Assembly (NCBI RefSeq): GCF_018282095.1 | Contig: NZ_CP074126.1 | Span: forward strand, 1,374,501-1,438,500 | Reading direction: 5' to 3' | Length of the DNA stretch: 64,000 nt | Source: Pseudovibrio brasiliensis | GTDB lineage: Bacteria; Pseudomonadota; Alphaproteobacteria; Rhizobiales; Stappiaceae | Part shown: positions 16,745 through 24,498 of the stretch, piece after piece | How positions within the stretch are numbered: position 1 is the first letter of the stretch | Layout: each line of letters begins with the position of its first letter | Made by a program: the position numbers and the translations under genes | The notes under the pieces: generated by a model | Seen by the model: the letters and a program-made list of their open reading frames with translations, nothing else | Databases searched by the model: none | Told to the model about the DNA's origin: nothing

Positions 16745-16834
16745 CTGCTTGACCTGTTCTTTTTTGCTTCCGCGACACTGCCGGTAACCCGCGACATGTG
16801 TACATGAGTACATGCTAAATGATGCACCGCGCAA

Positions 16835-17222
16835 TTTCTATCAAGTTTATACATTGGCAGGAACACGTAGGTCTAGCAGAAGCCGCTTGATAACCCTTAA
16901 TTCGGGTAAATCAGAACACGAATTATTTTCATGAGTTGGTTCCGTAACCCCTAAAAATGTATGGTATCTGCCCGATAACAGCCATAATTCACATTCCTTA
17001 AGGGCTCTTCACGCAGAATTCGACCTATTAACCCACTATTTACCCTAACGAGTAAAAAAATAGTCCTACGAGTTTTAAGACCGGTGCAAAACCGCAAAGT
17101 GATTCGTTCCTTGACCTATTCATGCACTGCGTAAGGCAGTTGACGTTGATTGAAAAATTTGGATTAGGGCAAGTGAACAGGACACCGCGCGGGACCGGAC
17201 AGTTTTATGGGGCCCTTCAGGC
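16835..17222. other. 388-bp intergenic region upstream of podJ
   Basis: AT-rich gap between the divergent MerR and podJ genes that must contain both promoters. No clear gene, hairpin or known operator was recognised. A short frame from 17122 overlaps the start of podJ out of frame and has no family resemblance. Confidence 0.6.
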
Positions 17223-20200
17223 ATGTCTTGGAATAAACCAGAATTTGGAAAATCCGCTTCAGACACGTCCTTTGGTGAAGGGCTGGATGCAGACCACATT
17301 AAGTGGTTGGAGGAAAGTGGAATGGCGCAACGAAATCCTGCAGCAGCAAGGCATGCGACCCACTCTCCATATGCTGACGAGTATGGTGGCGCGAGCCAGC
17401 AACCTTACGGACAACCTCAGCCAACCTCTCAGGAAGAGGCGATGAATGAAGTTGCGCAGGCATTAAGCCGCCTGATGCACGCTGAACAAGGCCGTCCCTC
17501 ACGTGGCTATGGCGAACCACAGCCCCAGCCGCACGCACACAATCCGAGCCCGCGCGATCCTTGGCACCGTTCTGATCTGAGAACCGGACTGGATCAGTCC
17601 ACCAGCCCGCATGCCTATGAAGACCAGTATGATCCGTCCGTGGATCAGCATCTGTATGCGCGCGCTGGTATCTCCCGTGATCCGCTGTCACATCCGCGCC
17701 CGCCAGTCATGCGCCGCAACGAGCAGCCTGCCATGCGTCCAGCGCCAGAGATGGGGGCTGCTTATGCGCCGCGCCATCCTGCCGAGCCATATGCTGAACC
17801 TGCTCCAATGCCAATGCGCTCTGAGCAGCCACCTGCTTACACACCATCTCCTTCACCACAGGAGAAGATGGAATGGGCTGCCCCAACTGCAAAGCAGGAA
17901 GAGGCGCCAACCGCAGAAAATTCCAAGGTCAAGCGCATCAGCTCTGTTCTGGATGCTCTGAACGCTCTGGACGAGCGCCTCAACTCCCTTGCTCATAACG
18001 AGAATGAAAAAGGGAAGGGCATGCCGTCCAAGGCTGAAAGCAATGCATCTGTTCGCCAGCCTGAGCCAGCACCGCACGAGCCGTCCTGGGCACCAGCTGC
18101 ACAAGACTTTAGCCGCCCGCCTGTAAGCCAGATGGAGCCGCGCTTCAACACCGCTGCAGCACCGCATGGTGTGCAGCTGCAGCACGCGCCGCAGCCTGCC
18201 ATGCAGCAGCCGGAAAAATCTGCGGAGTATTCCGAACTCAACACAATGATCGACGGCCACTTCAAGCATTTGGCCGAACAGCTCGACACCATGCGTGAGC
18301 CGGATGAAGCACGCTTTGAAATGCTTCACGATGGCATGCAAACCCAGCTCAACAGCCTGCGCGATGAGATGATGGATCGGACCTCCGACAATCGCGCCCA
18401 GCTTTCTGAAATCATCGGGCGCCTGCGCGATGAGGAAGGCAACGGCCTGCTGCTCAAGGAACTGCGCCACGAGCTGGAGCAGATGAAGGCGTCTCTGTCT
18501 CGCTCTGACATTGAAGATAGCCTCAACGCTCTGGGCATGGCCCATGCCTCCATCCAGTCCCGCCTGCAGGAACTGGCAGAAAAGAACGTTGACCCGGCGA
18601 TCTATGAGAGCCTGTCCCAGCGCATGGCAGAGGTGGAAACACAAATCCGCCAGTTGCCACGTGTGGACCAGCTCAACTCGCTTGAAAACCGTTTGTCCTC
18701 CATGGGTGACCGTCTGGAAGATGTTCTGCACCGTTCCGGCACCGCTGGTTTGGAAGTTGTGCGCGATGAAGTAGCGCAGCTCAGAAAAGTCATTGACCGT
18801 CTGGACTCCGGTCGCATGATCCATGATGTGGATCAGCGAATCCGCTTCCTGACCGCACGCATGGATGAGCTGGACCATTTCTCCGCGATCCAGCGCGATA
18901 TCCAGTCCCGCCTCAGCAGCGTTGAAACTCGCATGCCAGATGGCGAAGTCATCGACCGCCTGCATGGCCGTCTGGACTCCATCTCCAACATTCTGGCTGA
19001 AGGCCCGGAAAATGCAGGCAACAGTGATCAGCTGAACCGTCTGGAAGAGCGTCTGTCCAACATTGGCCAGCAGCTGGACCGCATGGAGCGCAGCCCGGAA
19101 ACCTCAACCGGCTTCGATCAGGCGTTCACATCCATCGAAGGTCGCCTCGATCACCTGTGCAACAAGGTAGATGATATCGAGGTACGCCTCGCGGACACTT
19201 CCTTCGAAGTTGCTTTGAACGAGAACGAAAGCGCAGCGCTTGCCCGTCTTGAGCAGCGTGTGATGACGTTGACCCAGATGGTGGAAGACAGCGCGCACGG
19301 CGGGTCCTCTGACAAAGCTCTTTCCATGATCCGTGCCGAGATTGCAGAACTGCGTGGCCACATTGGCGCGCTGGCAACCAATGGCGATATCGAAGCCCAG
19401 CTGCAGGATCTGGCAGCAACCATCTCCAGCCCATCTGGCCTGTCTTCTGACGTCGAAATTGACCGTCTGGAACAGCAGATCGCGGACCTGTCTCACAAGC
19501 TGGATCTGTCTCAGAGCCAGTTCGGCTCCATCGGCAATCTGGAAAACAGCTTTGGCTCCATTGAGCAGGAGCTCAAAGGCTTGCACACCGATATGGTGGA
19601 CAAGGCCCAGCAGATCGCTCAGGACGCTGTAAAAGCGGCCACTGACAATCTGGCTCTGGGTAACGGCGAGCATCAGGGCGAAGCTGTTGAAGCAGCAATC
19701 TCCGCTCTCCGCCTCGATCTGCAATCCTTGCTGGAAGCTTCCGGTCAGAAAGGAGATGTGGACCAGCATGCACTGCAAGATGTGCGCGATGTTCTGGGCA
19801 CCATCTCCAATCGCCTGGAAAATCTGGAAAGCATCCGCAACGCCATTGGCGACACCGAGATTTCCGAGGAGCACCAAAAGCTGGTTGGCGACAAGCAGAT
19901 CAGCAGCATTCTGGGTGCCTTCAACATGGGCCGCAAAGGCAGCGCAGCGACACAGGCTTCTGTCTCCGCTGAGCCAGAAGAACCTCGCAACCGCAAGGCA
20001 GACTTTATCGCCGCTGCGCGCCGTGCTGCAAAAGCCGCTGCCAAGGAAGCGAAAACTGCCAAGCAGGAAGACGAAAAGCCTGCATCTGGCAAGAGCAAAG
20101 CACCAGAACGGGCACGCCGCCTGCGGGACTACATCAGCCCGAACCGCACCAAAAACGTTGAGGTGCCTGAAAGCCTGCGCGCCAAAAAGGCTGCCGCAAC

Positions 20201-21767
20201 AGCTCAGGTTCTCAGCAAGCTTCAGGTTGCTGAAGAGCCGATCTCTCTGAGCGCAGAAGATATGGTTCCTGAGACAGAGACCGCTGTTAAAGAACCAATC
20301 AATTTGTCTGCAGCGCCAGTTGAACTGGGCAAAGCTGAAAAGCCAGCCAAGGGCAAGAAAAAGGAAAGCAAATCCAGTCGCCGTCGTGCGATTATGCTGG
20401 CCGCTGCTGCAATTGTTTTGACCATAGGCGCTTTCCAGGTGTTCAAGTCCGGCTACTTCTCCAGCTCTGATGGCGTGGACACTGCCGGTTCTGAAACACA
20501 GCCAAGCATCATGGCGCCGAACGCTGAGATGCCAGGCAAAGATGACACCTCTCTGCTGAGCGGTGGCGTTGATGCAGTGGCAGCACCTGATGTTCTCAGC
20601 AGCGCAACAGGTTTGCCGCCAGAAACAGAGTTGCCGTCACCAGTCAGCTCCACCAGCATCTGGCAGTCCGGCTCCGCCACAGCGCCGTCCGAGCCAACCA
20701 AAGAGCTGGTCTTCGGTCAGGCAACGGATATTGGTCCGGCTGCTGGAAATGCTCAGCCAACCCAGAAGGTTGCGCCTCAAGTGGCCGCAGACCCAATCAC
20801 CACCGCCAGCGTTCCGACTTCTCCGCAAGCATCGGCAACGAGCTTTGGCGAGCACGTGACACCAATCATCCCGCAGCAGCCAATCCAGCAGGTTGCGCCA
20901 AATCAGTCCGCTTACGATCTGCCATATGCAATCGGCCCGATGGACCTGCGTTCCGCAGCTGTTTCCGGCGATGCAGCCGCGCAGTTTGAAGTGGCGCGCC
21001 GCTACACCGAAGGCAATCTGGTTCCGGCAAACCTCGGTTCTGCTGCTGAATGGTACCGCAAGTCTGCTGCACAAGGTCTGGCCCCTGCGCAGTATCGTCT
21101 GGGCAGCTTCTACGAGAAGGGCCGCGGTGTTGTAAAAGATCTGGCACAGGCGCGCGATTGGTATTCATTGGCCGCAGCGCAGGGCAACATCAAAGCTATG
21201 CACAATCTGGCCGTGCTCTTCGTAGAAGGCATCGATGGTGAGCCTGACTACACATCCGCTGTCAAATGGTTCCGTATCGCTGCGGACCATGGCGTAGCAG
21301 ACAGCAAGTTCAACCTGGCAATTCTCGCAGCCCGTGGCCTTGGCATGGAGCAGGATCTGGTCGAAAGCTACAAGTGGTTCGCTCTCGCTGCCCTGCAGGG
21401 TGATGAGGATGCAGCTGGCAAGCGTGATGAAGTTGCCGCCAACCTCACCAAGCGCCAGCATGCAGAAGCACTGGAAGCCGTCGCGACCTATCAGATGAAG
21501 CCGGTTGACCCAGCTGCGAACAAAGTTGTGATCCCGACCGAATGGTCCGGTAAGCCGAAAACCACCGTGTCACAGGCGGGTTCTCCAACTGTGAAGAAGA
21601 TGCAGCAGGCGCTGCTGAACATGGGGTACGATCCAGGCAACCCGGATGGTGTAATGGGACCAAACACGCGCCGTGCAATCAAAAGCTTGCAGGCTCGTTT
21701 AGGAATGGAAGCAACGGGTGAACCGGACCAGCGCCTGATAACAGCACTGGCCTCTCAGACCATATAA
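17223..21767 (+). CDS. podJ: PodJ-type polar localization factor (coiled coil, TM, Sel1 repeats, peptidoglycan-binding domain)
   Basis: 1514 residues. In Caulobacter and Agrobacterium PodJ marks a cell pole, recruiting division, adhesion and signalling proteins. Layout: a Pro/Gln/His-rich N-terminal region (1-230); a very long coiled coil with many LEERL/LDRLE-type heptads (about 230-900); an Ala/Lys/Glu-rich linker; one membrane helix (about 1056-1076, RRRAIMLAAAAIVLTIGAF) after a basic stop-transfer; a Pro/Ser/Thr-rich periplasmic linker; four to five Sel1-like repeats (about 1246-1398; AAEWYRKSAAQG, ARDWYSLAAAQG, AVKWFRIAADHG); and a C-terminal peptidoglycan-binding domain (about 1457-1510, MQQALLNMGYDPGNPDGVMG). 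Monocistronic. Long frames on the other strand are shadows. Confidence 0.9.
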   Translation: MSWNKPEFGKSASDTSFGEGLDADHIKWLEESGMAQRNPAAARHATHSPYADEYGGASQQPYGQPQPTSQEEAMNEVAQALSRLMHAEQGRPSRGYGEPQPQPHAHNPSPRDPWHRSDLRTGLDQSTSPHAYEDQYDPSVDQHLYARAGISRDPLSHPRPPVMRRNEQPAMRPAPEMGAAYAPRHPAEPYAEPAPMPMRSEQPPAYTPSPSPQEKMEWAAPTAKQEEAPTAENSKVKRISSVLDALNALDERLNSLAHNENEKGKGMPSKAESNASVRQPEPAPHEPSWAPAAQDFSRPPVSQMEPRFNTAAAPHGVQLQHAPQPAMQQPEKSAEYSELNTMIDGHFKHLAEQLDTMREPDEARFEMLHDGMQTQLNSLRDEMMDRTSDNRAQLSEIIGRLRDEEGNGLLLKELRHELEQMKASLSRSDIEDSLNALGMAHASIQSRLQELAEKNVDPAIYESLSQRMAEVETQIRQLPRVDQLNSLENRLSSMGDRLEDVLHRSGTAGLEVVRDEVAQLRKVIDRLDSGRMIHDVDQRIRFLTARMDELDHFSAIQRDIQSRLSSVETRMPDGEVIDRLHGRLDSISNILAEGPENAGNSDQLNRLEERLSNIGQQLDRMERSPETSTGFDQAFTSIEGRLDHLCNKVDDIEVRLADTSFEVALNENESAALARLEQRVMTLTQMVEDSAHGGSSDKALSMIRAEIAELRGHIGALATNGDIEAQLQDLAATISSPSGLSSDVEIDRLEQQIADLSHKLDLSQSQFGSIGNLENSFGSIEQELKGLHTDMVDKAQQIAQDAVKAATDNLALGNGEHQGEAVEAAISALRLDLQSLLEASGQKGDVDQHALQDVRDVLGTISNRLENLESIRNAIGDTEISEEHQKLVGDKQISSILGAFNMGRKGSAATQASVSAEPEEPRNRKADFIAAARRAAKAAAKEAKTAKQEDEKPASGKSKAPERARRLRDYISPNRTKNVEVPESLRAKKAAATAQVLSKLQVAEEPISLSAEDMVPETETAVKEPINLSAAPVELGKAEKPAKGKKKESKSSRRRAIMLAAAAIVLTIGAFQVFKSGYFSSSDGVDTAGSETQPSIMAPNAEMPGKDDTSLLSGGVDAVAAPDVLSSATGLPPETELPSPVSSTSIWQSGSATAPSEPTKELVFGQATDIGPAAGNAQPTQKVAPQVAADPITTASVPTSPQASATSFGEHVTPIIPQQPIQQVAPNQSAYDLPYAIGPMDLRSAAVSGDAAAQFEVARRYTEGNLVPANLGSAAEWYRKSAAQGLAPAQYRLGSFYEKGRGVVKDLAQARDWYSLAAAQGNIKAMHNLAVLFVEGIDGEPDYTSAVKWFRIAADHGVADSKFNLAILAARGLGMEQDLVESYKWFALAALQGDEDAAGKRDEVAANLTKRQHAEALEAVATYQMKPVDPAANKVVIPTEWSGKPKTTVSQAGSPTVKKMQQALLNMGYDPGNPDGVMGPNTRRAIKSLQARLGMEATGEPDQRLITALASQTI

Positions 21768-21924
21768 TTTAACGTTACTAGGGGATTTCTGGTTAGATTT
21801 GCACTTGCTGCTCCGCGTAGATTGACAGAGCGTCTGGAATGGCGCTTAACACTCTACAATGTTGTTGGATAAATGGTGACTCGGGGCGCGCTGTCAGGTC
21901 ACCTGTGTTACCCGCGGTGCCACT

Positions 21925-22854
21925 TTGCAGATCTATCTACCCATTGCAGAACTGCCGATTAATGTTTTCATGATTTTCGCCATGGGCGGAACCGTCGGGT
22001 TCCTCTCAGGGCTGTTCGGCATTGGGGGCGGCTTCCTGCTCACACCGCTTCTCATCTTCTCCGGAATTCCGCCAGCAGTCTCCGTTGCAACCGTCACTAC
22101 ACAGATCGTCGCAAGCTCTGCATCTGGCGTTCTGTCCTACTGGCGCAAAGCGGGCATCGACTTCAAACTGGCAGGCGTCCTCCTGTGTTCCGGTGTAATC
22201 GGCTCGGCCCTCGGCGTCTGGATCTTCGGCATCCTGCAAAGACTTGGGCAGCTGGATCTGGTGATCTCACTGGCCTACGTTACCTTCCTCGGCACCATCG
22301 GCGTGCTGATGCTGGGTGAATCCATGAAGGCCATCATGCGCCGCAAGAGCGGTAAGGAACCTGCCGGACGCAGACCCGGCCAGCACAACTGGGTTCACGG
22401 CCTGCCATTCAAAGTCCGTTTCCGCCGCTCCAAACTCTATGTGAGCGTCATCCCGATCTTCGGCATCGGCAGCTCCATCGGGTTCCTCGGCTCCGTCCTC
22501 GGCATCGGCGGCGGCTTCATGATGGTGCCTGCGCTCATCTATCTGCTGCGTGTACCAGCGAACATCGTGATCGGCACGTCCCTGCTACAGATCCTCGCCA
22601 CCATGGCCGTGGCAACCTTTTTGCATGCCATCAACACCCAGTCCGTGGACATCGTGCTGGCACTAACGCTCATGATCGGCGGCGTCATCGGTGCCCAGTT
22701 CGGCGCACAGGTGGGGCAGGGTATGCGCGGTGAACACCTGCGCCTTGGTCTCGGCTTGCTGGTGCTGCTCGTCGGCTTGCGCTTTGCGTTCAATCTTGTT
22801 GTGGAACCGGAAGATCTGTACTCCGTCAGCGTGATTGAGGAGCCAGTCAAATGA
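21925..22854 (+). CDS. TauE/SafE-family membrane transporter (sulfite/organosulfonate exporter-like)
   Basis: 309 residues with eight to nine hydrophobic segments and the duplicated glycine-rich motif of the family: GFLSGLFGIGGGFLLTPLLI near residue 25 and GFLGSVLGIGGGFMMVPALI near residue 190. A TTG start at 21925 is used because related proteins begin MQIYLPIAEL at exactly this point and no in-frame ATG or GTG precedes it. The stop overlaps the next gene's ATG (ATGA, 22851-22854), a tight translational coupling. Substrate unproven; sulfite, sulfoacetate or another anion are possibilities. Confidence 0.85.
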   Translation: MQIYLPIAELPINVFMIFAMGGTVGFLSGLFGIGGGFLLTPLLIFSGIPPAVSVATVTTQIVASSASGVLSYWRKAGIDFKLAGVLLCSGVIGSALGVWIFGILQRLGQLDLVISLAYVTFLGTIGVLMLGESMKAIMRRKSGKEPAGRRPGQHNWVHGLPFKVRFRRSKLYVSVIPIFGIGSSIGFLGSVLGIGGGFMMVPALIYLLRVPANIVIGTSLLQILATMAVATFLHAINTQSVDIVLALTLMIGGVIGAQFGAQVGQGMRGEHLRLGLGLLVLLVGLRFAFNLVVEPEDLYSVSVIEEPVK

Positions 22855-23636
22855 GGCTCGCACTCCAATCCCTGACCACACTGCTGACCATCACACTGCT
22901 CGCATTCTCCGCTGCTGCTCCAGCACTCGCTGAGAAGCTCGTCTCAGCCGTGTCATCTTCCCGCGTGGCCATCACCTCCAACTTCACCGGAACGCAGATC
23001 CTCGTTTACGGAGAGATCGCCCGAGACGCAGAAACCGTCTCCAGAACCGGCAATCAGGATGTGGTGGTGGTCGTGGAAGGCCCGCTGGAGCGCGTCACCA
23101 CATGGCGCAAGGACCGTATTGTCGGTCTCTGGATCAACGCCACCTCACAGACCTACATCGCCGTACCCAGCTTCTACGCTGTCCACGCCACAGATGATCT
23201 GCGCAACATCGCCTCTGAAGATTGGCTCAAGCAATACCGCATCGGGCTGGAGAACCTGCCGCTCGCAGCCCTGGGCACCCGTGCGCCTGCCACGGAGCGC
23301 AAGGCGTTTAAGGAAGCTTTCCTGCGCGACCGCGTGCAGCATGGCCTCTATTCGCAGATGTCCAAATCCATCAACTTCCTGAGCCCGACGCTGTTCTCCA
23401 CCACAGTTGACCTGCCAGCCACCATCCCGACTGGCGACTACAAGGTAACAACTTTCCTCTTTAGTGGGGGCGTGTTGCTGGACAGTCAAGAGCAAGTGCT
23501 GACCGTGGCCAAGATCGGCTTCGAGCAGGTGACCTTCAACCTGTCTCGCCAGTACCCAGCCGTCTACGGTGCATTGGCCATCATCTTGGCCCTGTTCACC
23601 GGCTGGATTGCAGGCGTGATCTTCAAGAAAGACTAA
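22851..23636 (+). CDS. TIGR02186-type membrane-anchored periplasmic protein
   Basis: 261 residues: a signal peptide (hydrophobic residues 5-25, ending PALAEKL), a beta-rich periplasmic domain (residues 30-220) and a single C-terminal membrane helix (YGALAIILALFTGWIAGVIF) with a short cytosolic KKD tail. This architecture and the fixed coupling to a TauE-like permease are those of the TIGR02186 family, thought to be an accessory of the transporter. The start codon overlaps the upstream stop by 4 bases. The molecular role is unknown. Confidence 0.8.
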   Translation: MRLALQSLTTLLTITLLAFSAAAPALAEKLVSAVSSSRVAITSNFTGTQILVYGEIARDAETVSRTGNQDVVVVVEGPLERVTTWRKDRIVGLWINATSQTYIAVPSFYAVHATDDLRNIASEDWLKQYRIGLENLPLAALGTRAPATERKAFKEAFLRDRVQHGLYSQMSKSINFLSPTLFSTTVDLPATIPTGDYKVTTFLFSGGVLLDSQEQVLTVAKIGFEQVTFNLSRQYPAVYGALAIILALFTGWIAGVIFKKD

Positions 23637-23637
23637 G

Positions 23638-23682
23638 GCGTATCGCTGAAAAGTGGCCACCGGTTTTCAGATAAAGATACGC
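23638..23682. repeat. Palindromic intergenic repeat, copy 1
   Basis: 45-bp element with terminal GCGTATC / GATACGC and an internal GCTGAAAAGTGG...CCACCGGTTTTCAG hairpin, the first of three near-identical copies in the window (41-bp core 23640-23680). It resembles the CCGAAAA...TTTTCGG palindromes scattered between genes of Rhizobiales. Here it starts 2 bp after the TIGR02186 stop codon. Confidence 0.85.
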
Positions 23683-23723
23683 AAAAACAAAGGCTGAAGC
23701 GCTTAAGAAAAGCAGATAAAAGA

Positions 23724-23753
23724 AAAGGCCCTCAACTCAGAAGGGCCTTTTTT
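23724..23753. terminator. Bidirectional terminator between the TIGR02186 gene and pdeM
   Basis: AAAGGCCCT (23724-23732) pairs with AGGGCCTTT (23742-23750), a 9-bp stem with a 9-nt loop followed by Ts on the plus strand and A-rich sequence on the other side. It serves the convergent TauE/TIGR02186 and pdeM/lhr operons. Confidence 0.85.
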
Positions 23754-23754
23754 G

Positions 23755-24498
23755 TTAATCGCTTAAGAGCTTCGAGGCTGTGAACGGGAACAATCGCCCG
23801 TTGCCTAGCATGAACACCGAGAACCGCTTCTCGGTAAACACATCCGTAAACGCTCTGTCCATCACATTCAGGCCACCCGTCAGGGCACCAAAGGCTGGCA
23901 GCACAAGGCGGTTGCCATTGGTCGCAAAGCAGGCTCTGCGAATGGTGCGGCCCATGCGGCGCACTTTGGCCGCCGGATGCAGGTGTCCGCAAATCTCTCC
24001 ACGCTCAGCGCCTTCCTTCGGCTCATGGCGGAAGCTGAGAGAATTGATAGACAGTTCCTCATAGCGCTCACCACAAATGTGGCTGGCAATTTCAGGGTCG
24101 TGGTTGCCGGTGATCCAGATCCACTCACGCCCCAGCTGCATGGTTGCCAGCATGGCAAGATAGGCCGCTGGCATGCGCTCGGAGCTTTCGCTGTCATGGA
24201 AACTGTCACCCAGACAGATCACGCGGTGCGGATTGAACAGATCAATCAGAGCAGAAAGCTTTTCCAGTGTGGTAGCCGTATCATACGGCGGCAGCATTAG
24301 GCCCTTGCTCTTGGCAATACTGGCTGCTTTTTCCAGATGAAGATCAGAGACCACGAGGGTCCTCTCTTCTGGCCACCAAAGGGCTCCACTGTCGTGAAGG
24401 CCAACAAGTTCTCTTGCGAGAGACAAGTCATGGCATACAGGAATAGGTTGACGATAACTCGGTTCTACTCGTGGCTGCAACTGACTGTTAAGTCTCAC
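23755..24498 (-). CDS. pdeM: Ligase-associated metallophosphoesterase PdeM
   Basis: 247-residue calcineurin-like phosphoesterase. Metal-binding motifs: VVSDLHLEKA (D-x-H), CLGDSFHD (GD), ITGNHDPEI (GNHD) and CGHLHPAAKV (GHxH). PdeM proteins are DNA endonucleases encoded beside Lhr helicases, an ATP-dependent DNA ligase and an exonuclease in a DNA-repair set. Here the ATG overlaps the stop of lhr by 4 bases (ATGA, 24495-24498), so the pair is translationally coupled, but neither the ligase nor the exonuclease is in the window. The convergent terminator at 23724 closes the operon. Confidence 0.88.
   Translation of the reverse strand: MRLNSQLQPRVEPSYRQPIPVCHDLSLARELVGLHDSGALWWPEERTLVVSDLHLEKAASIAKSKGLMLPPYDTATTLEKLSALIDLFNPHRVICLGDSFHDSESSERMPAAYLAMLATMQLGREWIWITGNHDPEIASHICGERYEELSINSLSFRHEPKEGAERGEICGHLHPAAKVRRMGRTIRRACFATNGNRLVLPAFGALTGGLNVMDRAFTDVFTEKRFSVFMLGNGRLFPFTASKLLSD

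Noticed and set aside
17853-18965. 370-codon minus-strand frame over podJ
   Set aside because: Antisense shadow within a repetitive coiled coil.
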